Source of the DNA: CAVTWD01 sp963738325
Lineage (GTDB): Bacteria > Actinomycetota > Acidimicrobiia > Acidimicrobiales > Ilumatobacteraceae
Assembly: GCA_963738325.1 (NCBI GenBank)
Contig: CAVTWD010000005.1
Span: forward strand, 4,970 to 68,969
DNA length: 64,000 bases
Direction of reading: 5' to 3'
Shown piece after piece: positions 42,314 through 53,075 of the stretch (within the stretch, counting starts at the first letter, position 1; every line of letters starts with the position of its first letter). A program made the translations under genes and the position numbers. Below the pieces are notes generated by a model. The model was given only the letters and a program-made list of their open reading frames with translations, did not search any database and had not been told where the DNA came from.

Positions 42314-45300
42314 CTACGGTGATGCCAGGACGACGGGCTCGGCGATGTTCAGCACCGAATCCCGAAACACCGTCAGCAACTGAACGATCTGGATGGCACT
42401 TGCGACTCCGTCGGCAACATCGGTCTGAAGCTGCGATTCGCTCAGCCCGGGTTGGACGATGCCGATGCGCCCGACGATCGACGGCTTTCGTCTCGACACG
42501 GACAGCCGCTCCCAACGCGTGGACACGCCTAGCAGTACCTCAAGCTGCCGCCGGCGGCCCTCGAGAGGTAGGCGCGCGGGTACTCCGTGCCCCGCAATCG
42601 TGCTCCAAGGTGAGGCCAGAGGCCACGGTCCGTCGGCCACCGGCGGCTCTTGATCGCTTGGGCCGACACGACCTCGAAGTCGGTCACCCGTACTCCACTG
42701 GATGACCCGCCCACGAACTTTGCGTGCCAGAGATCGACGGCGATCTGACCGCTGGCGAGTGTCTCGATCACGATGTAGTCCGCGATCTCCCCCGGTCCGT
42801 CGTTGGAAAGGATCCAGCGGTGCCGACCGCGTCTCGGTCGGCTCCGGAGGTAGTTCTCCGTCCACTCGTGGACCGAGATCCCACGACCGTTTTTGATCGC
42901 TCGTGCCTTCGTCTCAGCCGTGATGTCGACGCCAGTCCACGTCTCCCGTCGGACCAGGCCGGATGGGATGGCGAGAGTTGTCCTGGTCGGCGGGTAGACC
43001 TCCCTTCCTCGCACGGTGGTGCCATCGACGAAGAACAGGGTGGGTGGTCGCTCGCTGAGGAGCTCGGAGAGCGTCGTGGGGTTGCCGTGCCCACGCCGGA
43101 CCGCGAGGTCTGCCGAGGTGTTCGTGATCGAACCGATGAGATCCAGTTCACCTGTCCAGATCACGACTTCGCCGGATGCGTCCGGCAGTCTCGCGGCCAA
43201 GGCCACACGATCAGCCGTCGCTGGATTGGGAGCCCCAAGCTCGACGGCTTCGTTTCCCCCGCGGAGATCAAGAAAGTCGAGCGAGCTGTGGCCGTCGATG
43301 GTCCACTCTGCCCCGATCAGCGCGTAGTCCAGCGCGACGGCGAGAACCGGACTCACCGGCCACTCGACAAGGGTCGTTCCCCTGTTGATCTGCGGAAGCA
43401 GGGGTCCCGAGGCCGAGACCGTCGGATACCAATAGCGCTCGGCCAGGTCGGCGACGAAGGCCTCGTAGAGCCGGAGCGGCGTGTACCTGGTCTCCCAATA
43501 CTTGCCCTTCCCCGTGGAGACGCCCGCCGTGAACGCACCGCCCTCGTCCGACACCTGAACCATTGCGTGACCGAGGGATGCCTGCGCTGTGTCGGAGTCC
43601 CGCAAGCCACTCTCGATCGAGCTTCCTGCAAACATCTTGTAGCTCGGCGTCCCGCGGGTCGGCCCGTACGTGCTCCGGACACCGATCGAAGAGACGGAGA
43701 GACGGTCAAGGCTGTCGAAGGCGCTCTGGATTCGGCTGGCATCACCTTGGCGCACAACGTCCGCAGCGCCGATCGCGTCGACCAGTTGCCTTCGCCCAAC
43801 CGCCCGTGAGGAGTTGACGAGCAGGAGATCGGGAAGGTCCACTCGGGGGGCTCGTCGGTGCGAGACGACATGAATGTCGTACTCGAACGAATCGAGCTCA
43901 TCACCGGCGTTCCAACGCGGTCGGACCATGGCGCCGGTGACGACGAGAAGTGTCGTGTGCTCAGGGTTCGTGCCTACATAGAGAATCTGTTGGCCAGCGA
44001 AGGCTTCGCCGACTTCCAGTTCTTCAGGAACCTCGTCGTCGTGATACGACGGCTGCCAACCTGGCTGTGTTACCTCGAAGATGACCGCCCGCCGCAACGG
44101 GTGTAGGTGCGCCGGATCGACGATTCCCGGTCCGCCGCCGAAGGAGCGGGCGTACTCCGCGTTCTTGAGGTCATCTTCGACGTAGGTGTCGATGATCCCT
44201 GGCAGAACGGTGGCCCAGTCACGATCCTCTTCGTAGAGACTGCGCACGGCCCCTTCGAGGTGGGGGTAGACGTCAATGTCCCTGGCCGTCACGAGCACTG
44301 ACCGCTGTGGGAAGTCGGCGTGTACGCGGGCGAGGCGGCCGAGGAGCTGCGCGGTCGGCTCGAGCGACTTGTGCTTGTCGTGATACGCAGCCACGCGGAG
44401 ACTTGGGAGGTCGAACCCCTCAACGAGCATCCCCACCATGACCAGACCTCGATGCGTTCCCACGCGAAGGCCGTCGATCACTGAGCGCTGCCTCGTGGGG
44501 GTCAGGCCACTGTGCAGGACCGGGATGTCAAGCCCGCGGTCGGCATAGGAACTTCGCAAGTTCGTTCGCCCTGGCCTTCGTGTTCGCACGGACGAGCAGC
44601 TGGCTCGTTTCGTGTGCCGGCGCGGCGAGAAGGTCCAGCACCCGATCGACGATCAGAGCATCGATGTCCCGCTTCTGGGCAGCGGCCGGGACGTCGAGGA
44701 TGATCGGGTCGACTGGCTGGTAGAGCCCACGCTCGAGGGCCTGACGCAGGGGGTAGTAGTAGACGAGCCGACCGGGAATTCGCTGTGCGATCGCGACGGT
44801 GCGGCGTGGCGGTCAGCAAGAGCTTCCGCCCAGCGAAGTGCTCCAGGATCGCCAGCCAAGTTGCGGCCGGGGCGTGGTGGGCCTCGTCCACGATGACGAG
44901 ATCGAACATGTCCGCTCGCGGCGGGTTGTCTCCAGCGTGAGCCGGGTTGATGGATGCGGGGATGCCGACGATCACATCAGCCGCGTCGTGCTGCGACCAA
45001 TCGTCAATCCGCCCTTTGGCTTCATGGACGATGGGCGCCTTGAAGCGCTGAGACCGGAGCGCCCCGATACGCAAGAGCACGTCCTGAGTCGAGAAGCGTT
45101 GCACGGTCTGCCGTCGGAGCTCCTGGGTCGGCACGACCACCAGCGTCCGGCGCGCACGAGCAAGGAACGGCGCAGCGAGAGCGATTGCAGTCTTGCCGAC
45201 GCCTGTTGGGACTGACACAAGCGGCGTCTCGCTGCCAGCCAGACTCCACTGTGCGACTACCGCACCGAGAGCCGCCAGTTGGGGCTCGCGCCAAGCCGGA

Positions 45301-45359
45301 TCGTCACGAGTGCGAAAGAGCGAGAAGCCGCGAGTGTCCGTCTCGTAGTAGCCAGCCAT
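42314..45359 (-). CDS. Superfamily 2 DEAD/DEAH-type helicase at the end of the BREX locus (frameshifts)
   Basis: About 1015 residues from the ATG at 45357-45359. The first RecA domain has VSVPTGVGKTAIALAAPFLA (Walker A), TLVVVPTQELRRQTVQRF, FDLVIVDEAHHAPAATW (DEAH) and KLLLTATPHRRD; shifts between 44640 and 44560 are bridged to the second domain with HSGLTPTRQRSVIDGL, VMVGMLVEGFDLPSLRVAAY and QLLGRLARVHADFP. The C-terminal 550 residues are unique, with beta-rich segments and no known domain seen; one more shift lies near 42560. Type III restriction-like helicases of this form accompany phage-defence loci. It follows the BrxA-like gene after 52 bases and is likely an added effector. Confidence 0.7.
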
Positions 45360-45411
45360 CGCCTCCGACCGTACAAGTGGGCTGTGACAGTGGCGTCGAC
45401 TGCGGCGACGG

Positions 45412-46241
45412 TCACGCTTCTGCTGGTCGCCGACGAGGAGGCGCGCCCGAGCCAGCGATGCCGCGGAGACCGAGATCGAGCTGAGGTTGGGAGGCCTCCG
45501 CTCGTCGTTGCACCGGTGATGGCCTTTCGCCGTTGTCGGCGCGGGCGACAGCGACGGCGCCTCTGGCCTCTGTGTGGACCTCGAGGAGCGGGTATTCGGG
45601 CGAGCCGAGTGACCTCGCAAGGCCGGCCAGCTCGAAGGCGTGGGAGAACTCGTCGAGGCCGATCGAGTCGGCCTGCCGCGTGAGCAACAGTGCGTGGAGT
45701 AGCCAACCGGCGAACTCCGGGGACAGGGCTGGCTGTTGCCCGATCACGAATGGACCGCCGTCGGGTCCCTCCAGCAGCCCGAGGTAGCGCATGGTCGTGA
45801 GAACCTTCCTCGCGCCGATATCGATGGTTGATCGATCGCCCAGGGCGGCGCGTGCCTCGGCCTTGATTTCGCGCGGGTCGACCTTGGCCTCGAGGTGAAG
45901 GTGACGGCCGACGATGGCAGCCACCGAGCCCGCAAAGGAAACGTCGCCAAGATCGCCCCGAAATGCAAGGCGCGCCGATCGCCGGCCTCCACCTGGTGAT
46001 CGATCGCCCAACGAATCATTCGCCGAGCCGGCGGGGGCGGCGAAACCCACACTCGGCTGAGGCACTTCTTCGTCTTGCCTTCAGCCTCCTGCGCCGAGGC
46101 GTGATCCCGAAGGGCAACGGTAAGGAGGCGACGGGCCTCCGGCGCACCGTCGTGTTCAGTTGCCACGCGCAACCCAACGTCGAGCAGCTCAGGTGTCAGC
46201 GCTCGGTCGAGCACCATGCCGATGCTCCCGCCGGCGCTCAT
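45412..46241 (-). CDS. BREX-associated protein, possibly BrxA-like (one frameshift)
   Basis: About 275 residues: the start MSAGGSIGMVLDRALTPELL and EARRLLTVALRDHASAQEAE lead, after a shift near 45925, to FAGSVAAIVGRHLHLEAKVD, GARKVLTTMRYLGLLEGPDG and LLLTRQADSIGLDEFSHAFE. The all-helical pattern and a central stretch with Arg and a leucine-rich LTTMRYLGLL recall BrxA (NusB-like), a DNA-binding protein encoded at this position in type 3 BREX loci, but the similarity is weak. The ATG overlaps the pglZ stop by four bases, so it belongs to the operon. Confidence 0.45.
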
Positions 46242-48055
46242 GCCGTCACCCTGGCCAGCGGGACGATGACCTCGTCGAAGCTCAAGCCGCCATGGCTAAT
46301 GCTGACTCGGTTGTTCGTGAACGCGCTCCGACCGGCTGGCGAAGAGCAGCGGCTCGGCAGTCGACGGCATGCCCGGGATGTCGTCCCACACGATGCCCTC
46401 AGCGGCGGACGCGTCCCGGAGCGTGCGGTTCGGGTAGCGGAGCAGGCGCTTGCCGCTCGACTCGATGGCAACGCCTTCGGAGATCGAGCCGCTGCCGATG
46501 CACTCGAGGTTGCCGTGGTCGGCCGTGATCCACGTCTCGATCCCGTCGGCGCGTGGCGCGCTGGACGAGGTCGACGAGGAACCCGTTGTCGGCCCAGACG
46601 TCGAGGTTGGCGAGGAGCTGGGCGTCCCCGAAGAGCTCTGAAGTGTGCATGAGATCATCCACCGCGTTGACGACGACTCCGTTGACCGGGGCGTCGCCGA
46701 ATCCCAAGTGATCATGCGGTAGGCGACCTTTCACACGATGGTACGCGACCCCTGTGACAGCGATGCCCTCGCCCGGCCCAGTGCCTCGCGCCATCGTCGG
46801 GGTTCCGGCTGCGTCGTCCAGAGCGTGTCGGGGAAGGACGAGCGGCAGGTCGCCGGCAAAGATGGCCTGCCGCGAGACCGTGGTGTAGGTCGGGACCAGG
46901 GCGAGGGTCGACCCGGACTCGACGACCTCGAGCGGCGAGGCGCTCCCGAAGGTGAGCCCATTGGGCATGACCCAGGCCGTCGAGCACGACGAGCAGGACG
47001 CGTTCTGCTTCGCCGTCGCGCAGGCGCCGGGCGAGGAAGTGCGCGACGCGATGGACCGCCGTCGGCCACTTGGCGGCGCTCGACAGGAGCGTCCCGTAGC
47101 GGGCCCGCAGCCACGGCAGGAACGCCGAGTCGAGCTCGGCCCACACGCTGCCACGCGTTGATCACGGAGCTCGGTCGGCGCCGCCGCGGTGAGTCGTCGC
47201 ACGTCACCCCACCACGTCGCGACCTCGCACCAGCCAGCGAGATCGGTCGGTGGCTCGGTCGGCGCGTCGAGCGAGGAGCTGCCCGGGCGCGCTCGTCGGC
47301 CGACGGGCGTCGCACGCCGACGCTCGCCCAACCGATCGACCGGACGGCCCGCAGGCGACGGGTTCCAGTAGGCCGACGGCGAAGAGCTGCGCGATCTCCG
47401 CGCTCGCATGGTCCGAGGTCCGCTGCCCAGTGGTCACTCGCACCCGAGACGTAGTCGAGCCACGACCTCTTGCAGCGCCAGCGTGTCCGGCGGGTCGTCG
47501 AGCAGCGACGCCGCGACCGGCTCGATCGACCCACCGCCGCGCCAGCGTCGCCAGCGCTGCGGACCGTCGAGCGACCGGACCGCGAGCCGAGCGGCGAGGC
47601 GCAGCTGATCGGCGCGCGGACAACCGGCGATCCGGTGACGTCGACGCCGGTGACGGCGCGGAGCAGCGCGGCGTCCTCGTCGACGGCTGCAGCGGCGACC
47701 GCGGCGATCGCTCGCGCCGCCTCGTCGTCGTCGAGCGTGGCGAGGGCGGCACGCACCGGCCGGCGGCCCGGGGAGCTTCACGGCTGCGACGGCTGCGCTC
47801 GCCTGCTCGATGTCCCAGGGCAGCGGCGACGATGCCAGATCGCCGACGATGACGATGACGAGCGGCGCGAGGTCGTCTGATCGTCGACGGCCACCGCGCT
47901 CGTACTCGCGGCGAAGCGACCACCAGTCCTCGACGACGACAACGTCGCCCGGGAGCGAAGCCGGCTCGACGAGCCGGTCGTCGGTCGAGCACCACCACGA
48001 CGCCCGAGCTCACGGCACGAGCGGGCGCGAGGCACTGCGACACCCACGCGTTCAC
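46238..48055 (-). CDS. pglZ: PglZ, BREX alkaline-phosphatase-like protein (frameshifts)
   Basis: About 606 residues. The GTG at 48053-48055 overlaps the helicase stop. The N-terminal part reads VNAWVSQCLAPARAVSSGVV with VVLDD, then DVVVVEDWWSLRREYE, as in type 3 BREX PglZ. The phosphatase core has VLLVVLDGLGHAQWAHLRER (metal Asp), VPTYTTVSRQAIFAGDLPLV, WADNGFLVDLVQRA and WITADHGNLECIGSGSISEG (metal HGN), ending SHGGLSFDEVIVPLARVTA. At least six shifts must be bridged. PglZ is the defining protein of BREX and needed for phage exclusion; its substrate is unknown. Confidence 0.8.
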
Positions 48056-50439
48056 GCTTCGACCCGTGCAGCGAGTCGGAGGGTCAGCGGCGGGCACCGC
48101 GCCATGTGGGTCTCGGTAGGTGTGGTCGGCGGCGAGGGCTCGGAGGCGCTCGAACTCCTCGCTCGTGAGCTGTCGGCTCGGGCCCAGCTCGCGGCATCGG
48201 TGAGCGCTGTCCATGTCCGGTCGGCGAGGTCCGGCCGGACGGCGCCGGAGTCGGTGACGAAGAGCGCGGTGGCCGTGTGCTCCGTGCCGGTTCGGACCTC
48301 CCACATCGTCCACCACCCGCTGGTCGGCGCCGTCGAGCACCGGCACCGGCTCGCCCGGCACCACCTGTGGGACGGTCCCATCGACTCTGCGGCCCGCGTC
48401 CCGCAGCCGGCGCCGGGCGTCGTCAGCGATGTCGAGCCAGCGACGCAACGACGACGGCCTCGGCGGGCGCCCGCCGACGATGCTGGGTCCGAGCGCTTCT
48501 CGGAGTGGTGTCGTCTCCTCGACTTCGGCTCGGGCGCCTTCGGCCATCGCGTCGGCGGCACGCTGCAGGCTCTCCGGTTCGAGGATGGCGGTCGTGTAGA
48601 GGTCGTCGACCCGGGTTTCGACGCTGGCCAGTACGTCGGTGGTCTTGTCGACGCCGAGCTCGGCGAGGATGACCGCGAGCTTGGCCTGCAGAACGTCGAG
48701 CACCCTGCGCGTCGATCGACGACTCCATCACCAGGTTGTGCGCGACGACGTCGTGCGACTGGCCGATGCGGTCGACCCGCCCGATTCGCTGCTCGATCCT
48801 CGTGGGGCTCCACGGCAGGTCGTAGTTGATGACGACGTGGGCGAACTGGAGGTTGACGCCTTCACCGCCGGCGTCGGTGGACACCAGCACCCGGGCGTTG
48901 GTCCGGAACTCCTCCTGGGCGTCGCGGCGCTCGGCGATCGACATCGAACCGTTGATGGCGACCGCACTGATGCCGGCACCGTCGAGCACTTGGAGCAGCA
49001 TCTCCTGCGTGGGGACGAACTCGGTGAAGATCACCGCCTTGGTCGCCGGATCTCCCTCGGCGCGGGCGATCTGGCCCAGCAGGTCGAGCAAGTAGCGCGC
49101 CTTGGCGTCGACGCCGGCAGCCATCGACTTGCGGGCAAGATCGACGAGGAGCTCGACCTCGGCGCGTTCGTCACCCCACGCCGCGCCCTGCGCGTCGGCG
49201 AGCGCGGCCTGCTGCTCCTCACCGGTGAGGTCGCCCCACTCGCCGACGCGGTCGCTGAAGAGCCGGAGCTGTTGTCCTTCGACGGTGACGGCGACCAGGC
49301 GCCGCTCGAGCGCCGCCAGGATCGCTGCGGTGCTCGACGAGACCAGCCGCTGCATCAGCAGCACGAGGAACCCGACCGCCGGCCGCCGTTCGGCGCGCGC
49401 TCGGCGGTAGCCGTGGCGCACGTAGTCGGTGACGGCCTCGTAGAGCGATCGCTCGACGGCGCGGTCGCCGTAGGGGACGGTGGCGAGCGTCGTCGTCCGC
49501 GGGCGGAAGAGCGGGCGTCCGCCGCTGTCGGTCGCGTGACGCTTCTCGGTGCGGACGACCAGCGGCGCGACGGCGGCGCGCTCGATCGGCCGTCCGCGGA
49601 GGAAGCCGTCGTCGAGCAGGCCGAGCAGCCGGGCGAAAGCGTCGGACTTCCCCGAGTGCGGCGTCGCTGACAGCAGCAGCAGTCGCGGTGTGGCGTCGGC
49701 GAGACGCCGGCCGAGCTGGTGGCGGGCGACGTCCTCGCTCGACCCGGCGACGTGGTGCGCCTCGTCGATGACGACGAGGTCCCACCCGGCTTCGACGATC
49801 GCCTGGAGGCGTCGGTTGTTGTGCTCGGCGACCCGTTCGACCGTCCATCCGGCGCGCCCCGGATCGGCTTCACGGCATCGAGCGAGCAGACGACCTGGTC
49901 GAAGGCGCGCCACGGGTTGATGCCCGACGTCGAGCGGAATGCCGCCGGCACCGACGAGCACGAACTCCTCGTCGAAGCGGTCGGCCATCTCCGCCACCCA
50001 CTGGAGCTGGACGCCCTTCGGTGCCACGACCAGGACCCGCTGCACGAGCCCGCGAGCCTTGAGCTCGGTGATCACGAGCCCGGCTTCGATCGTCTTGCCG
50101 AGGCCGACCTCGTCGGCCAGCAACAGCCGCAGCGGTTCGGTCGCCATGGCCCGATCGAGGACGGCGAGCTGGTGGGGTAGCGGATCCACGCCACCCCGGG
50201 CGATCGCGAGCGGTTCGCCGCTCGCCATGGCGCGCCACGCCAGCCCGGTGGCGGCGCGCCAGACGACCTCGTCCGGCAGACCACGTCCGATCCGCGAGCG
50301 GGCGGAGCGCCGAGGCTGCCACCCGCTCGAGCCGTCCGGTCGACGGCACCGCGACCGTCGCCACCGATTCGCCCCAGAGCTCCTCGGTGGCCAGGATCGT
50401 GACCGGCTCGCCGCCGTCAGCCCACCAGGCGGCCTCCAT
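48052..50439 (-). CDS. brxHII: SNF2-type helicase of type 3 BREX, BrxHII (frameshifts)
   Basis: About 795 residues. The ATG at 50437-50439 begins MEAAWWADGGEPVTILATEE. The helicase core starts near residue 75: LPHQLAVLDRAMATEPLRLL and LLADEVGLGKTIEAGLVITE (Walker A), VIDEAHHVAGSSEDVARHQL (DEAH), LLLLSATPHSGKSDAFARLL, then in the second lobe FVPTQEMLLQVLDGAGIS, VLVSTDAGGEGVNLQFAHVV and SPTRIEQRIGRVDRIGQ. The C-terminal 200 residues are helical and end LRLAARVEA. Shifts lie near 50310, 49920, 48720 and 48300. It starts right after the pglX stop at 50441. It would move along or remodel DNA during exclusion. Confidence 0.82.
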
Positions 50440-50440
50440 G

Positions 50441-53075
50441 TCAGCCGGCGAGTTGTTCGGCGTTGTCGAGGTAGAAGAGCAGCCGCTCGTCCTGCGCGAA
50501 CGCCTCGGCCGGGAGCCGCTTGCCCACGGCGACGATCGACGCGAAGTCACGCCGCTCCCACGCGTCGGAGAAGCCCGCCCGGACAGCCGCGAGGCTGAAG
50601 TGCTTCAGCGGCCCCTTGCCGGCGGCGTAGGTGGCGAACTCCTTGAGCCGCTCTCGCTTGCGCAGCTTCTCGAGGTCGGCCTCCTTCTTGGGATCCGGCA
50701 CGTACCAGCGGCCCTCGTCGTCCTGCAGGCAGGACCGCTCGAGCAGCACCTTGAGGTCGGGCGGCTCCTCCCAGTCGGGCAGGCCGGCCTGCACCTCGCG
50801 GAAGAACTCGGGCTGGATCGCCGCGTACGGCTGGGGAGTTGCGGCGGCTCTTGAGGAACTGGCGGAGCCACTGGATCGCCGACTCCTCGTCGGTGATGAA
50901 CAGCTGCGCCGCCTTGAGGTCCTTGATCGTCATCCGCTGGCGCTCGTAGGCCTCGACCTGCTCGTCGAGGAAGTGCATGCCGTCGCGCTGAGGGAACCGC
51001 TGCGACAGACCCTCGTAGAACTCGGCGGCCGTCACCGGGATCGCGAGGTTGCGCGTCAGGTGGAACGCCTCCATCCGGTCGTAGAGCCGATCGGGCAGCC
51101 GCTCACGGATGACCCGTTGCTCGCCGCTCGGGTCGCGCTCGACGGTCACCGGGAGGTGATGCAGGTGCTCCCGCACGAACGCCCACGCCGTGTCCGGCGT
51201 CCCGGCGGCGGGCCCGATGCGCTCGGCGAGCTCATCAGCGGGCTTGTACGCCGAGATGACCAGATCGCGCTTCACCGCGTTGGTCGCCGTCACCTGGCGA
51301 TAGGACAGCTGCTCCTTGTCGATGATGCGCGTGTCCGCGACCACGAACCCGGCCTTGGCAAGCGCGTGCTGGATCGTCAGCCACACCTCGTTCGAGGAGT
51401 TCGAGAACTCGACCGTCATCCACCGGCCCGGCTTGAGCACGCGGTGGAACTCGGCGAAGCACCGCTCCATCAGCTCGCCGTACTCGGAGAGCGTGCGCAC
51501 GAACCGTGCCGCGCTGGCCCATGACCGCCTCCTCGGCGGCGTTCGTCCGAACGCCGTGCCAGGACTCGACGAGGATCGCGAGGTCCGAGTACGGGATGTT
51601 CGCCCCGAACGGCGGGTCGACGAAGACGTAGTCGATGGATGCGTCCGGAAGCTCGAGCGTGGTGGAGGAGCCCGTCGAGATCGCGACCGAGCCAAGTCGG
51701 GCCGGTGAGGCGCTCCCACGTCTTCACGAGCGACTGCACGCTTCCCGCGCGACGGCTGACTGCCTCGAGGTTGTAGGCGGGTTCGTCTCCGCGTGCAGCG
51801 ACGGAACGTAGTACACGCCAGACAGTAGTTGTTGACCGCTGAACCTGCCGAGTACCCAACTGCAGTGCCTTGTAACGGTTCATCCAAGACAGCCCCCAGA
51901 TCGCCTGCTCCACCCAGAACAGCAGCGCGAGTCGGAGGAGTGGGTCGGCTTCCTTACGGCCGCGGTACCACAGCGCGGCGAGGCTGACCAGGGCGCGGTC
52001 GCCCCAGAGGTGATGGACGTGCGTGAAACCCTTCGGCGCGAGGCGACTGCCATGAACCATGTGCTCAATCGGAAGCGCCTCCGTCGGCACGACGCCTGGG
52101 AGCGTGAGACCCGCGATGCGCCGCAGCACCGCTAGGTCATCCTCGTCGAGGCGCTTCGACCTTCTTCCGGACCCTCGTCGGTAGACGATTTCCGACAGGC
52201 CGAAACTCGACACGGTCAATCGAGTCACCGACGAGAGATCGTGTGCTCGACCTTGCGCGCTCGACAGTCGTCCTTCGTCAGCTCCTTGCCGCAGGACGGG
52301 CAATCGGAAGGTGTCGCGATCACGCGGCCAGTCGTAGGGTCGAAGGCGACGTCGTAGAAGACGATGGGCCCTGCGCACGACGGACAGGTGAACACCTCGG
52401 ACCACACCGTGTAGTCGATCGTCCGCTCGCGGCCGCGCTCGTCGGTGGTCTTGTACATCCAGCCCCACTCGGCCTCGAACTCCTCGAGGATCTCGGCCGA
52501 GCGACGGTCGAACGCCTTGGCGTCGACGGGCAGGTTGACGCCGGCGGCGATGAAGGTGGCGGACGGCGAAGGTCGGACAGGACCGCTCGCCGGAGCCCCC
52601 ATCGGACCTCGCCCATCTCCTGCTCGATGTCACGACGCAGGTCGTTGGGCGGCATGCCACACGCCTGTGCCGCCACGCCAGTCATGCCGGTGCCGCAGAA
52701 GCCGTCGAGGACGACGTCGCCGGGCTCGGTGTAGTGCAGCAGGAACCGCATGATCGCCGGGTGCGGCACCTTCGTCGGGTAGGAGTGCGCCTTGTAGAAG
52801 GGGTTCGACTTGCCCTCGGAGATATCGGTGGTGAAGGGCCCGGGGTCGACGTACTTGCGGTCGTCGTGTCCGTCGGGGGTCGTCGCCGCCAGCCAGTCGG
52901 CAAGATCGGGGTTGGGGCAGGCCGTGTAGTACGGCGGCAGGGACATGGCGAGGATGTCCGCGTCGTCGCCGAGCGGGGCGCCGGGCGAGCCTGCGGAGCT
53001 CGGGCAGCTTCTCGGCGAGACGGTCGCGGTGCGCAGCGAGTCCCAGGCCGCCGGGTCGGTCGGGAAGTCGGTCAC
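50441..53075 (-). CDS. pglX: BREX DNA methyltransferase PglX, type 3 form (frameshifts)
   Basis: About 878 residues. The GTG at 53073-53075 overlaps the brxC stop and starts VTDFPTDPAAWDSLRTATV. Next come NPFYKAHSYPTKVPHPAIMR and GDVVLDGFCGTGMTGVAAQA, the SAM-binding motif, then two zinc-ribbon segments (FTCPSCAGPIVFYD and SDCPSCGKEL) and much later DYVFVDPPFGANIPYSDLAI, the catalytic DPPF motif. That order (SAM motif first, DPPF after a long insert) is seen in the DUF1156-like methylases of type 3 BREX. It would methylate host DNA, most likely adenine, to mark self. Shifts near 53010, 52600, 52240, 51690, 51500 and 50840. Confidence 0.82.
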
